This document shows positions 1 to 12,554 of a stretch of DNA of 64,000 bases, one piece after another; position 1 is the stretch's first letter; each line of letters starts with the position of its first letter. Under the pieces are notes generated by a model, which saw only the letters and a list, made by a program, of their open reading frames with translations, did no database searches and was not told the origin of the DNA. Source of the DNA: Asterias rubens (Eukaryota > Echinodermata > Asteroidea > Forcipulatida > Asteriidae); NCBI RefSeq assembly GCF_902459465.1, contig NC_047073.1, positions 11,843,036-11,907,035 of the forward strand, read 5' to 3'. The position numbers were made by a program, and so were the translations under genes.

Positions 1-3000
1 ATCTACAAGCCTCACCAATCACAGCCCAGATGTTTGGCCGAGCTGGCATAGAGCATATGGACAAATATGGTAAGTCTGTTTTTAAATGCCCTGCCGCCGA
101 AAGTCGAAGGTCATTAAGTTTTTACCCTGTCTGTGGGCTGTGTGTTTTAACGCTACATACAAAGTGTGTGGGCCTGAGAACAAAAGCGGTCCACATAATG
201 CAGGGATTTGAGAACTGTGTAGACTTACACAATCCACAAAGTGTTATTAACAGTATTGAAGAATATGATTCTTTTGGCGTGTCGTGGACGAGCAGTCCAG
301 GTCACCTGGACCCAAGCTCTGGTGTTGTCAGCAGCAGAGTGTGGGTTCGACTCCTGGTCATGGCACTTGTGCCCTTGAGCAAGGCACTTGACCATAATTG
401 CTTCGTAAGAAGTAAGGAAGGTAGTAAGTATCTGCTCTACCAGCCAGGCTACTAGTCGGTGATACCCATGCCTACATCCTTGCGGACCTGTTTCAGCCCC
501 AGGAGTAGGTGGCAATGGCCCCTGGTGGCAGTTGATTTGGTTCGATAGCCCAAATCAGTCAAGTGTAGCCCTCACCTTGAAGCGGCAAACCCTGGTGTTG
601 TGATGATAGGCGGTCTCTAGTATAAATTTAAAACTTAAAAAGAATGTCTTCAATCATATAAGAGTCAAAACTTTGGGCAAAGGAATTGCCAACTTTCACC
701 CCCCAAAATTACCAAGTACTCAAATAGTTCATTTTAAGTGTACCAAATGTATAACTTTGTTGTGTTTGTTTTTGTATGTTAAAGGTACAACTGCAGACCA
801 CATTGCAAAAATAGCCTACAAAAACCACAAGCATTCTACAAACAACCCGTAAGTTTTGTACAAAAATGTTCAAAGTAAATATGCAAATTTTTTATTAGTC
901 ATCCTGCTCACTGACCATTTAATAATAACCACTCTGGTTTTGGTGATGGATAAGCTATGCCAGCCTGCAATATGATATCACATTCTGTGAATGCATCTAC
1001 ATAGTACACAGTCAACCCTCCTACTGTCTGGCCATTCAATTTCATCCTTGTTTGAGTTTAGTTCATAGTTGTGCCACCACACAAAAGCCAAGCGCTTAAT
1101 GGTTTCAAATGGTTGGTCAACTGCCTAGAAAATGCAACCAAGAGTAGCATGGTTAGTGCTGTGGTCCAGGACCAGTGGTTAGACTGCAGGGCCCAATTTC
1201 ATGGTTCTGCTTACCGCCGAATTTTGCGCTTACGATCACGATTCCCCGCCTATGTGCAAGCGGCGAATTTCTACGCTAGCCTTGTAAGCGTAGAATGCCT
1301 GGTATTGTAAAGTATGCACGCGCAGAAGCCGAAATTCACTGCTAACCCGTGAAATACGCTTGCCGTAAGCACAGAAGTCCCTGCTTCCGTAAGCACCGAT
1401 TCTGTGCTTACAGTAAGCAGAGCCATGGAGTCGGACCCAGGACTTGCAATCACAAGGTTGTGGGCTTGAATCCTACAAAGCTTACCGCTGATTTCACAAT
1501 GACTTGAATAAGTATTGTCGTCTAGTTACTAAATCACAATTTATTTATTTGTGCAATTCATAGTCACAGACGTACAAACCAATGTGTAAGTATGAGAGAG
1601 ATTGGCTGTTGCCAGCTTGGTGTTTATATCCCCTTGTGGAAGTTTGCTGAATTCCCTTAATAAAGGGTCTATGTAACTTTTGTAGGACAAAAAACACAAT
1701 GTCCACAGATTTACACTCAACTTACACAGTTTGAAGATAGTAGAAAGCTTCCCTGAAAATACTACGTGCTGAGGTGCTGTAATTTTGGGGAAATGAGTAA
1801 AACATAGTCATGAAAATAATTTTCGTCTCAAACCCTGTAAGTTTCATGTAAATCTATGGACATTTTGAAAAAGGACCCAAATCCTTTAAGGGGAAGATCA
1901 TCTAAACATTATAAGCAAACAAACAAATTAAATTCTGATTTAGTACATGACATATAAAGTAATACAAATTTTGACTTTCCTCCTCCCCAACCAACCCTCC
2001 ACTTCTCCCTGAAGTTATTCACAATTTCAAAAGGAATATTCTTTGGCAGACATTAAGAACGCTCCGATGGTCTTCGCACCTCTCACCAAGTTACAGTGCT
2101 GGTAAGTGCCCAGTGTTCACTGTCTTGTCTCAAATCTCATCCACAAGATCTTGGAGTTTGGGAAAATCTTGGAAGTATAACAGAAGAAGTCTCTCCCTTT
2201 TTTCTCTTTTTCCCCTTTTTTAAAATGAAAGTTTGCCCAAACAAAGCTAAAAGCCACTCCTTGTAAAGGCTACAATGAGATTTTTTTCTCTTTTTCCCCT
2301 TTTTTAAAATGAAAGTTTGCCCAAACAAAGCTAAAAGCCACTCCTTGTAAAGGCTACAATGAGAAAACATTAAGAATGAAAATAACTGAAGCTGAAGGTA
2401 TGAATTTATAATAAATATGTGGAATAAAACTGTTGGAATGGCTCTTTGTTCTACATCTCAGCAAATCAAGAGTGTATGTGTGAGAAGAAGCAGAAAGTCT
2501 GGTTTAACGCTCAAAAACTCTGATAGGAGGAACCGGGTCAGACTCACTGCACTGGTTGCACATTTACCATGAACTTATCTGTGGAAAAGACAGAGGCTGG
2601 GTACAGAACTACAGTGGGAAAAAAGGTTGTAACATTTACCCTAACCCTTCACCAGCAAGATAAACAGTAAGCTTCTGCACTCTAAAGGATAAATGACAGG
2701 CAGAAGCTCCGGACCCAGATATGACAACAGTAATCCATTAGAAATAGCAGAACGTCAACCATTCAGAAGTTTGGTTGATGCTAGAATAAAAAAATAGTAT
2801 GCATCATTAAGTGTTTACTTCCAGATGATTTGCATTTGAACATATTTAATGGATATCAATTTTGGTTTTACCCATATACACCGATGCTGTTAGCACTGTT
2901 TAATCAGTACTTTCCCTGAGCTCTGTGAAACAATTGATTACTCGGGTGGGATTTGAACCATATTGGACATGTTGAATGTATATTTTGATCAAATACTTTT

Positions 3001-6000
3001 ACAGCCCGACCTCTGATGGTAGTGCAGCTGCCGTCCTCTGTAGCGAAGACTTCGTCAAGAAACACAATCTGCAAGCCAGGGCAGTGGAAATAATCGGTAT
3101 GCAGATGGCGACAGACTTACCCAGCACCTTTGAAGAGAACAGCATTATGAAGATGGTAAGGTCAAATGTCAAAGGTCAAATTTTTAGTTAGTGACACTGG
3201 CCTAATGTCAAATTTAATTTCTAAGGCTATCTTATATGGCAGCTATAGATAGGACTGTTGTTAAAGCCCCTGTTATGCTACTCTATTCCCCGGTGGCAAC
3301 CTTTTCACACTATGATTGCTTTACCCCTGGTCTACCACGGCAAATAGGTATACCCTGGGGAACAAACCTGTGAAATTTAGGCTCAATCGGTCATCGGAGT
3401 CGGGAGAAAATAATGGGAAAACCCACCCTTGTTTCCGCACGTTTCGCTGTGTCATGACATGTGTTTAAAATAAATCTGTAATTCTCGCTAACGAGAATTT
3501 ATATTGTTTTAATTTTTTCTCAAAAAGTAAAGCATTTCATGGAACAATTTTTCAAGAGAAGTCTTTCACCATTACCTTCTGTAAACCCTGTAAGTTATTT
3601 GTAAAGCTGTGCACTTTTATTATTTTTTTCTGTACCGAAAGGGTCCAATGGCTTTAAAACCCTGTGGAATAGTGACCTGTTAGCAACTATTTTGTCAGCT
3701 CTACCAATCCTGTTTTAAAACCTTTAGGAACTAAGGAAAAAGCTTTTTACAACTTTGTAAAACATTTAAAGTCTTTATGTTGAAGTGTTTCAACTAAATA
3801 GTGCCTTTTAAAGTCTATTTTCCGTAATTGGTTTGTTTTGTTAAGTTTGATGTAATTTTTTAATGAATTGTGTATTGATTTATTGTAAAATTGGACGCAA
3901 CTACAACTTCTGATTGTAATGTCTTTTTATATTTTTGAAATACTAAATATACCTTTTTATCTATCTTTTATCATCTTAAAGGTTGGGTACGACATGACAA
4001 AGAAAGCGGCTGATGATCTGTATCGCAAGACTGGTGTCCATCCGTCACAGATCGACGTCGTTGAGTTACATGATTGCTTTGCTGCTAACGAGCTAATCAC
4101 ATATGAAGCCCTGGGTCTTTGCCCTCCAGGTAATTATTATTACAGACATCCCACCCATCTTCGTCTAGTTCCCTTTATTCACGGTAGTTAATTGTCAAGG
4201 CACTGGAGGGGACCTGACTGTATTTTTCCTTTTGACCTCATTTTGGATATAATAGGTTTGTACTGAAAACCAAATACGACAGAACCATCCTCTGAAAAAA
4301 GGGTGAAACTGATATTTTGAGTGGTTTCATAATTCATTTCTATGTTATAAAAGAGAAAATAAACTAGCTTTTGCAAACTGCTTCCATGTACCAACCGAGA
4401 TCACTTAGGGTATAAGTGACCCTTCTCGGTAGTAGCGCCCTGTCCCCCCTTGCTGTATCTCAACATATGCATTTAAGATATTAAACCTGTGAAAATTTAG
4501 GCTCAATCAGTCCATCGAAGTTACGTGACAAAAATGAAAGAAAAAGCACCCTTGTCACACAAAGTTGTGTGTTTTCAGATGCTTGATTTCGAGACCTCAA
4601 ATTCTAAATGTGAGGTCTCGAAATCAAATTCATGGAAAATTACTTCTTTCTCGAAAACTACGTCACTTCAGAGGGAGCCGTTTCTCACAATGTTTTATAC
4701 TATCAACAGCTCCCCAATACTCAGTACCAAGTAAGGTTTTATGCTAATAATTATTTTGAGTAATTACCAATAGTGTCTAGTGCCTTGAAGCGGTCGGGTC
4801 GGTGCAGTGGTATCTTACCTCGCCTACGACAGCTAGAACCCTGTCCCAATCACACCAGTGGATTCTGTTTCCTGTCCCTACCTGATTACAGTGCTCTAAA
4901 TCCCTGACCAGGGGTCGATTTCACAAAGAGTTAGGACTAAAGAGTTATGACTAGTCCTAACTTAGGACTAGTCCTAGGAGATATACAAATTGCATGGATA
5001 GTCCTAAGTTAGGACAAGTAACTGGTCCTAACTCGAGATAAGACTAGTCCTAACTCTTTGTGAAATCCACCCCAGGAAACGTCATAAAATTGAAGGCAAA
5101 CACAAATGCATTTTTGCCCGTATTATATCTCCACCTTCAGGGAAAGCCGGTGAGTTGATTGACAGAGGGGACAACACCTATGGAGGGAAGTATGTCATCA
5201 ATCCCAGCGGGGGACTCATCTCAAAGGGGCATCCCCTCGGGGCAACAGGTGAGGAACGCTCTTATTCAAACATAATATCAACAAGTAATTCAGTAATTTA
5301 CATCAATTTCTGTGATTTTAAGTTCAAAGCCATTGGACACGTTCGGTAAACAGCATTTTCCAAAGGCCCACACTTCGTGTATCACAATTTATATATAAAA
5401 TAACAAACCTGTTAAAATTGAGGTTCAATCGGTCATCGGAGTCATGACATCCATTTACAGTAAATCCGTAATTCTCGCTATCGAGAAATGATGATTGTTT
5501 TAATGTTTTTCTCAAAAAGTAAAGTATTTCATGGAATAATATTTCAAGAGAAGTCTTTCACCTTTACCTTCTGTAAGCCCTGTAAGTTATTTGTAAATCT
5601 GTGAACTTTTTATTTTGTTTCTGTTCCGAAAGTGTATAATGGCTTTAAAAGTAGGGTCATAGATTGGTTTTTGTCAACATAAGGCTGATTTTGTTTTCAA
5701 AATTATTATGAAAGATACACTATAGAAGTCGCCTGTGAAAGTTTCAGCTGTATACTGGACAGTGTTTGCTTGACGGAACACAAATGATGATGATGAGGGC
5801 AGGGTCTACATGTACTTGCTGATTGGCTGCTGGAGTCAACCTTGTTTGCATAATGATGTTAAAGGAACACGTTGCCTTGGATCGGTCGAGTTGGTCTTTG
5901 AAAAGCGTTCTGTAACCGTTTGTTACAAAATGCATGTGGGTAGAAAGATGTTGTAAAAGTAGAATATAATGATCCACACTAATTTGCCTCGAAATTACAC

Positions 6001-9000
6001 GGTTTTCCTTTTACCTCGTCGACTAACACTATCGGCCATTTATGGAGTCAAATTTTTGACTCCCATAAATGGCCGACCGTGTTAGTTTGCGACGTAAAAG
6101 GAAAACTGTGCAATTTTGAGTGATACTTGTGTGGATCCTTATGTTCTACTTTTAAAACATCTTTCTAACCATATGCATTTCATAACAAACGGTTTCAAAC
6201 GCTTTTTATAGACCAACTCGTCCGATCCAAGGCAACGTGTTCCTTTAAGTTGAGCTCTGATTGGTTAGCTGTTTCCTTGTAGCTGCCAAAAGTCTCCTTA
6301 AAACATCACAAGAGTTATTTTTAGTTCTTGTTTATTTAATTCTTGCCATTGATCATTATCCTGAAATTTGCTAATAAAAAGTTTGAAAAAGTGTATTGGT
6401 TAAAGGCAGTGGACACTATTGGTAATTACTCAAAATAATTATTAGCATAAAACCTTCATTGGTAAGTAGTAATAGGGAGAGGTTGATGGTATAAAACCTT
6501 GTGAGAAACGGCTCCTTCTGAAGTGATGTAGTTTTCGATAAAGAAGTAATTTTCCACGAATTTGATTTCGAGACCTCAAGTTTAGAACTTGAGGTCTCGA
6601 AATCAAGCATCTAAAAATGCACAACTTCGTGTGACAAGGGTGAATTTTTCTTTCATAGTTATCTCGCAACTCCGACGACCAATCAAGCTAAAATTTTCAC
6701 AGGTTTGTTATTTCATGCACCGGTTGAGAAACACCAAATGAGAAGACTGGATTTTGACAATTACCAATAGTGTCCACTGCCTTTAAATGTGCACCTATTT
6801 ATAATAATATCATAATATATTCACAGTGCTACACATGTTTGCTCAACAAATTCAGGCGTTTATTTCTTTTTCCCAAAAGTTTTCAACCTCATTGTTAGGG
6901 CATTCCCATTTGTTTTGTACACAAAAGCAAAGTGAGGGTCTCCTCGCACCCCAACATGGCTCCACACAGAACCATAGAAGAATATCGAGTTTGGTTAAAA
7001 TTCTTTTTCAAGCAATATGTTTATTCCAGCTGTTTAATAGGGCTTTAATTGTGTTTTTTTTTTTAATGTTGTATACGTTTTGTTCAATTTGTTGTCTTTT
7101 TGGATAAAGAACATTCTTGTTTCGGAAGATATCCCACAATCCAACCCTCAGGACAATCTGCTCTAGACTATGGCTTGTGTTTTTGATTATAAACTTTCCC
7201 TTAAAACAACTTCCAATCTTAAATACAAGTTTGTATTTTTGTTTGTGATAAAACAAACGATCACAAGAGACTTTTAATGTTTAAAATAAAAGAGAAACTG
7301 TTTATGTATGTGAAAGAGAAACGCCCACCCCTTTAATTAAATGGCGTATACCCGTCGCTTGAGGGCGCTACGTAATCCTGCCATAAAAAAAAGAATTATA
7401 GCGATTTTTAGACGTGCTTGTGGGTGTGATAAAGAGGTGAAAATCACGGTAAAATCACATTGTTTTTAGTAAATCCTTTTGTTCTTTCAGTGATGAATTG
7501 TAAACCTTTAGGGACAGTCCAGGGACAGTGCTAGTTAAGATGGGAAGGCTAAAAAATTAAATTGTTGCTGGTAGTTTGTGCGGTCCGTCACATTTTCTCT
7601 GCTGTTCCGACCGGCCAGATCGTCGGCGGACGGTACCACCAGTACCACCACCGCCCACCAGCACGGCGGTGCTACCACCACACGTTTCCTGGCCCCCGTT
7701 AAGCTTATAATATATAATTAATATATCACCGTCGGCGTCGGGGACTCGTTTCGTTTGTAAAATTGTACAAAAACGATTAGAAACTAATATAGAATAAAGG
7801 AGTCCATGCTTTAGTTAGGATAGGGCTCCCCTATTTATTTATTATTCTGTACTGTATCGTTTGTAAGTAGTTGTGATATCGTAATCCTCCTCTCGTGGGG
7901 AGGAGGATAACGTAAACATTTCAACTATATCTTTTGTTGAGGTGCAGTCTTTTTGTCCCACTCTACTTCTACTTCTAGAAAAAAAGGCTCGTTAAGTTGT
8001 AGTTTCTAGAAGAAGTCCTATTCCATGTTCAGTCAGACTAAATTTTAAATTAATTTGATTGAAATGAATGATCTTCTCAAATTTCTAGTCAACTTCCTTT
8101 GCCTTACAAGTTGCAAGTGGACTGATGTTTATAATAATATTATTAATAATTATCTAAAATTACTAACTAAACTACAATCATGAATGATTTTTTTTTTTTT
8201 TTTTTTTTTGGGGGGGGGGGTTAATTGTTTTGTTTTAGTCCCAAGATGGGGCACTTCAGTTTGATGATAGACTCATTTAAACTGTCATAATTTACTGCAA
8301 TTTTTTTTTTTTTTTTACATTTCAAATTTTCCTGTTTCATAAAGTTGGCAGTGGACAGGGTTTGGTAAAGCTTAAAAAATGCTATGAAAGAATAAATTCA
8401 AAAGTACCATGGCCTTAACCATTGGGGAAGAAAAGCCATAACCGTAATTCATAATCTTCTCCGTTCCGATGCATTCTCCCCACAGGTTTAGCCCAGTGTG
8501 CAGAGCTTTGTTGGCAATTACGAGGAGAGGCCGAGAAGAGACAGGTTCCCGGAGCCAAACTAGCTTTGCAGCACAACATCGGATTAGGAGGCGCTGCAGT
8601 GGTGACATTATACAAAATGGGCTTTCCTGAACGACAAAGGTAATAATTACCCCCCAACAAGTTGTCGCCCATTTGTTCAACCCGAAGCATAATTTAAATT
8701 GGTGAATGGTGATCACAACTTTATTTTGCAGCTCCTCATTTTTTTATTATGAATTTCTGACTATCTCTTGTTTTGAAAGGTGGTCGGGTTGCCGTGGTGG
8801 TATCTTCCCTTTACTTTCACCTCAGTCCCTACCTGCCTGCATTGGTTTTCCCTGGAATAGTCTTTTGGGTTTTCCACCCACATCTTAAACTGAAACTTCT
8901 ATTCCTTCCTTGTCTTTTCTCAATTGGTGTCTTAGCTAATACAGTGACGAAGCCTGCTTTTTTGAGACTACTGGGCTCCTCAACCAGAATAAAGGAAATA

Positions 9001-11117
9001 AAAATACTAACTTCAGACAAAATTTTGCAGCTAGGCATGCAGCTCGTTTGTAAACCCGATCATAATAGTTTCATTACAATGTTAAATTAACTGCAAGTGC
9101 TAACTCCATATCACTACATTGGTTTGACAGAAATATGTATGCAAGTATTTCTGGTTGCCAGTGAACATCTTTGTTTTTTTTACTTTGTCCTCGTCAAGCG
9201 CACGTATCCAGCCCAGGCTGACTGCAGCAGAGACCTTCAAGTGTGAACCACTCTTCAATCTCATCGAGGAACATTTGAAAGGGGTAGGTTGACTGGACCT
9301 AGTATGTGATTTCAAACCCCCCCCCCCAACCTTCCCAACCCCTCGCTCTTTGTTTTCTAGTTCTAATTGTCCTGGGTGACTTTTTGTAGAGGTGTTGATA
9401 TTATTGAAACATTTTGTCAGCACTTTTTTTTTTACAAGAATTTGTAACTTTTTTACTGGCAGTATTTCTTAAAGGTCCACTTCACTGTGCCAAGCCGCTG
9501 TATTAATTTTCTCAATTTTTGGAGCTTCTTGAGTAAATCGTTTTCCTTTGAAGATATAATAGCCACAATGAAACCCTGATTAGACAAAAGAAAGTCACCA
9601 GAGGGTCTCATACTATGCTCCGAGATTTGGTGTTGCTGTATGAGAAAGATGAGTAGGCACTCAACAGCTGGGAAATCTACCTGTTATCTTGAAACACCCA
9701 TACAAACTTGCAAATTAATGCCAAACAATTGTTTTCCCATTCTTTTATGCCACATTTGAACAACAATTGGGCAAAGGCCATGAATTTTTTTAGCGGGGTT
9801 ACACAACAACAAACTGAGCAAAAGTTGATGTTCTGACATTAAAAACGTCCGATAAGTATTAAAAAAATTAATAATAATAAATAAAAATGCAGAAAAACAT
9901 GCCATCCCACCTGATAAGTTGTCTCTTCATTATCTTATGTATGTATGTCTTGTTATCTTCTTTATTTCTTGTACCTTATGAACTTCTCGTTATCTGAACA
10001 ATTTCTCGTTATCTTATGAATTATTCTCGCCTGTCATTATGTTTCTCTTGTTCCTGGCTGTAGTCGGGTAAAGCCATCGCTAAGAAAGTTGACGCCCGGT
10101 TTGGGTTCAAGGTGACTGCAGGGCCTGGAGGAAAGTCTGCATTCTGGCTCATCGACCTGAAGGACGGAGCAACCTCTGTTGTGCGGGACGGCAAAGGTAA
10201 AGCGCTCTTCATTTTACCTTTAGATCATTGCATTTCGTTGTGTTAGTGTGATAACCGACATGATCTTGGGGCAACTAGGTCTCTCCTCTCCACTTCAGCC
10301 ATGTTGCTGAGCCCCGTGTCCCGTCGAAGCTTGCCTTGTGGGTGGTTTGTCTTCTTAGTGTAATAACATTGTATCTTTGCGTGTGCTTGTTTTGTGTGTA
10401 CATCCATACTATTTTAAGCAAGATACGAGGTTGTGACAATTTTAAACTTGCGCTTGTTCTATTTTAGGAGATACAATGTTTTTGCACTGAAACACAAACA
10501 AATTACTTTATGTTAGATTTTGATATGTAGAGAATTTGATGCTTTGATAATACACTGTAATAATAATAATATTACTCTTTTTTGAAGCCCAATATCCAAA
10601 GGATTCAAAGTGCTGTTTGCAGTCGGTCATTCATGAGTCAGTGACCACCAGAAGCCGATTGTCTAAAATTTATTTGAGTTATTTGTAAAGCGCTTAGAGA
10701 TAACTTTATATTAGGCGCTATATAAATCAAATATATTATTATAAATTATTATATGAAGTCTAATCATCGACTATTTCGAGTGAGGCACATGTCTGTTTAG
10801 CTTCTTTTTTAGCTGCTCCACTGTTGTCGAGCCACTCAGCGAAAGGAGTAGATCGTTCCAAAGATTTGTTCAAACTTCAACAGGGATCTCTTCTGCAACA
10901 GTTTAAAAAATATTCTTTTACCCATTTGACTTGTAGATAAAGTAGACGTTACATTCACCATGAAAGACGCAGACCTTGTTCAGATGATGATGGGAAAACT
11001 ACAACCCCAATCGGTAAGAGGAGCTCCCTTTTTCTGTAATGTTTTTTTTTTTTTTTTTTTCTTTTCCAATTTTTTTTGCAAAATACCTTTATTAGATTAA
11101 ACAATAGTATTTGTGTG

Positions 11118-11154
<37 letters not shown>

Positions 11155-12118
11155 TATATATTCTTATTCCATTATGCAACCGAAAAACATACAAATTAAA
11201 AAAATCACAGAAAAAGCAACCAACAGAATTAAACGCAAATGCCTAAAGGGCAGTAAACAAAAAAACCACGGGTGTTTTTTACCCATACACCAAAATGAAA
11301 ATATACTCCTTAAAAGCAGTGTATATTCAGTACTTTAGAGTCCTATGAAAACTAAATCACTGGCACATTACTTGGATGGAATAGTAATGAGAACATTTGT
11401 TGTTTTTTGCATCAGCTCCCATTGGTTTTGTACACGTTTTCCAACTGTGGACCTTTCCTGAACCGTGGACTCAAGTGTCCTCTTTTGTTATTGGTCCCGA
11501 TTTGAATGTGTATACCTACTCTAATGTTAAGAGAACAACAAATCCTGGTGCTTATTATATGAGATCTTTGAAGTGGTTAAACACATTTTCCAAACTCTCT
11601 TTTGGTTAAAGGGTCTGAGTACTTTTTGTAGGACACAAAACACAATTTCCACAGATTGACATCATACTCGCACAGTTTGTAAATAGTGATGGTAGAAAGC
11701 TTCCGTAGTGTTTGAGAAATGAGTTAAACCAGTCACAAAAATAATTTTTGTCTCTAAAGACAGAATTATTTTAGCATGTAAAATGTATTTTCATGACATT
11801 GTTTAACTCATTTCTCAAAAACTACAGCACCTCAGCTATAAGCTTTTTGCTATAAATATTTTCAAATTGTGCGAGTTTGATGTTAATCTGTGGACATTGT
11901 GCTTTGTGTTTCAAAAAGTACCCAAATCCTATAAAACATGAGGTCATGAAAAACTTCTGAACGAAAATGACTGATTTGTTTATTTTTCTTTCTTTTTTTC
12001 CTTCTCTCTTTACCAGGCATTCTTCACTGGGAAGCTGAAAATATCCGGGGCGATGAAGTATGCCACCAAATTACAGTCGATTATTCCAAAGAATATGACC
12101 ATCAAGTCCAAACTATAA
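1..12118 (+). CDS. SCP2: SCPx / sterol carrier protein 2 (3' part of gene, 11 exons)
   Basis: Coding exons, all phase-consistent with GT-AG borders: 1-69 (cut by the window edge), 785-848, 2015-2101, 3005-3155, 3982-4129, 5141-5248, 8486-8639, 9199-9283, 10064-10196, 10937-11013, 12017-12118 (TAA at 12116). Together they give about 389 residues; vertebrate SCPx has about 547, so roughly 160 N-terminal residues, including the nucleophilic cysteine, lie off the left edge. The first seven exons are thiolase: [19 protein letters not shown] carries the catalytic His, and [17 protein letters not shown] is the C-terminal thiolase signature. Exon 9199-9283 is the linker and start of the SCP2 lipid-binding domain, which runs through the last three exons. 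The protein ends in SKL, the type 1 peroxisomal targeting signal. The known role of the family is cleavage of branched-chain and bile-acid-type 3-oxoacyl-CoA, with lipid transfer by the SCP2 part. Introns hold repeats only. Confidence 0.97.
285..610 (+). repeat. tRNA-derived SINE-like repeat
   Basis: Contains GTGTGGGTTCGACTCCTGGT, a Pol III B-box-like stretch, followed by 'cttgagcaaggcacttgacc'. The same order of motifs recurs at 23285-23475 and in part at 45055-45165. It lies in SCP2 intron 1; the borders are approximate. Confidence 0.55.
953..1125 (+). repeat. dispersed repeat, 'gccagcctgcaat' family
   Basis: Resembles 25180-25450 (shared 'gtcaaccctcctactgtctg' and 'atggtttcaaatggt' blocks). 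Class unknown; in an SCP2 intron. Confidence 0.5.
1189..1441. mobile_element. foldback element, 'cccaatttcatggttctgc' family
   Basis: Starts 'gggcccaatttcatggttctg' and closes with 'cagagccatggagtcggaccc', an imperfect inverted pair. The interior carries repeated 'cttac/gtaag' blocks. A MITE in SCP2 intron 2. Confidence 0.5.
1436..1650 (+). repeat. SINE-like repeat, copy 1
   Basis: 'cacaaggttgtgggcttgaa' followed by 'gagagattggctgttgccag' and 'atccccttgtgga'. The same blocks occur inverted at 31556-31800. Confidence 0.6.
1661..1889. mobile_element. foldback MITE, 'aaagggtct..gtaggaca' family, copy 1
   Basis: Left end 'taaagggtctatgtaacttt', right end 'aaaaaggacccaaatccttta'. A second copy is at 11606-11934. 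In SCP2 intron 2. Confidence 0.6.
2198..2365. repeat. 84-bp tandem duplication
   Basis: Two nearly identical 84-bp units in a row; 'aaaatgaaagtttgcccaaa' starts at 2222 and again at 2306. They lie in an SCP2 intron and encode nothing recognisable. Confidence 0.9.
2866..2960 (-). repeat. tRNA-derived SINE fragment
   Basis: Reverse complement of the element at 25660-25815. It runs from the 'tgtatgggtaaaa' tail through the body to 'ggttcaaatcccacccgag', and stops just past the B box. Same family, opposite orientation. Confidence 0.65.
3310..3660. mobile_element. MITE fragment, 'aatggctttaaa' family, copy 1
   Basis: Shares 'gtctttcacc', 'ccctgtaagttatttgtaaa' and the terminal 'aatggctttaaa' with 5395-5655 and, inverted, with 53840-54085. 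The left end is replaced by other repeat sequence from 3261. Confidence 0.55.
4450..4787. mobile_element. MITE family M1, 5'-truncated copy
   Basis: M1 is the commonest repeat here: about 385 bp, ends TTAAAGGCAGTGGACACTAT, with a central self-complementary 'gatttcgagacctca' hairpin. This copy lacks the left terminus and ends 'caatagtgtctagtgccttga'. In an SCP2 intron. Confidence 0.8.
4912..5073. mobile_element. foldback MITE, 'gatttcacaaagagttagga' family
   Basis: Begins 'gatttcacaaagagttagga' and ends with the inverted 'cctaactctttgtgaaatcc'. The interior is reiterated 'agtcctaacttaggac' palindromes. The whole element can fold into one hairpin. Relatives at 27324-27473 and 49665-49778. Confidence 0.8.
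5395..5655. mobile_element. MITE fragment, 'aatggctttaaa' family, copy 2
   Basis: Matches 3310-3660 block for block, ending 'ccgaaagtgtataatggctt'. Confidence 0.55.
5859..6247. mobile_element. MITE family M2, complete copy
   Basis: Termini TTAAAGGAACACGTTGCCTT and its inverse. The centre is a near-perfect palindrome around 'ggccatttatgg'. Other copies: 20674-21035, 23852-24386 (interrupted), 45895-46279. Confidence 0.85.
6401..6786. mobile_element. MITE family M1, complete copy
   Basis: Both termini present (TTAAAGGCAGTGGACACTAT and its inverse), with the central 'gatttcgagacctcaa' hairpin intact. In the intron before SCP2 exon 8486-8639. Confidence 0.88.
8777..8945 (+). repeat. dispersed repeat, 'gtggtcgggttgccgtggtg' family
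   Basis: The 'ttttccctggaatagtcttt' and 'cccacatct' blocks recur in diverged form at 16975-17125 and partly at 4790-4912. SINE-like but without a clear Pol III box. Confidence 0.4.
10559..10752 (+). mobile_element. 3' tail of a CR1/L2-type LINE
   Basis: 'aaagcgcttagagataac..ggcgctatataaatc' followed by an A/T-rich ATT-type tail. This is the common 3' end of CR1/L2 elements and matches 42020-42108 and 52080-52140. Confidence 0.6.
11606..11934. mobile_element. foldback MITE, 'aaagggtct..gtaggaca' family, copy 2
   Basis: A fuller copy than 1661-1889. The two halves are inverted copies of each other: 'tttttgtaggacacaaaaca' on the left against 'gtgtttcaaaaagtacccaa' on the right. Confidence 0.65.
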
Positions 12119-12163
12119 ATCATTTTTCTGATGCTGAAGCTACTGGATGAACATTGAGAATCA

Positions 12164-12169
12164 AATAAA
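12164..12169 (+). terminator. SCP2 polyadenylation signal
   Basis: AATAAA lies 46 nt after the SCP2 stop codon, which implies a very short 3' UTR. Confidence 0.7.
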
Positions 12170-12554
12170 GGTAGCATATAGAACATCAAGGTTGTCTTTT
12201 AAGTCCGATTTGCAAATGATTTGCAACTATGGTTGGTTCATAGGTGTTATCAGAGTTAAATTAGCTTTCAGACATTGCTTTCAGGCAAACCTTATGGACT
12301 TAGACCTAACCTGCTTGTGTGTTTAACAATACTCAATATTGAGGAATTGAGGTATGACCTGAAGGCAAATCACTGGGATATAAAAAAATAAGAAATTTTG
12401 TCTGGTCTGGTTATCCACTTGTTATTCCTGATCAATTATTGTTTATCTGTACGGTGCTAACAATTATGTTTAGATTTATGGTGGTGGTTGTACAACACAT
12501 TATAATCTGCACCTTGTATTGCTGCCGGCTAGCATTTCCTGGCAGGCAAGATAC

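Noticed and set aside
30-455. A 141-codon open frame at the window start as one exon
   Set aside because: Homology to SCPx stops at KYG exactly at a gtaagt donor (70); the frame beyond is intron and SINE.
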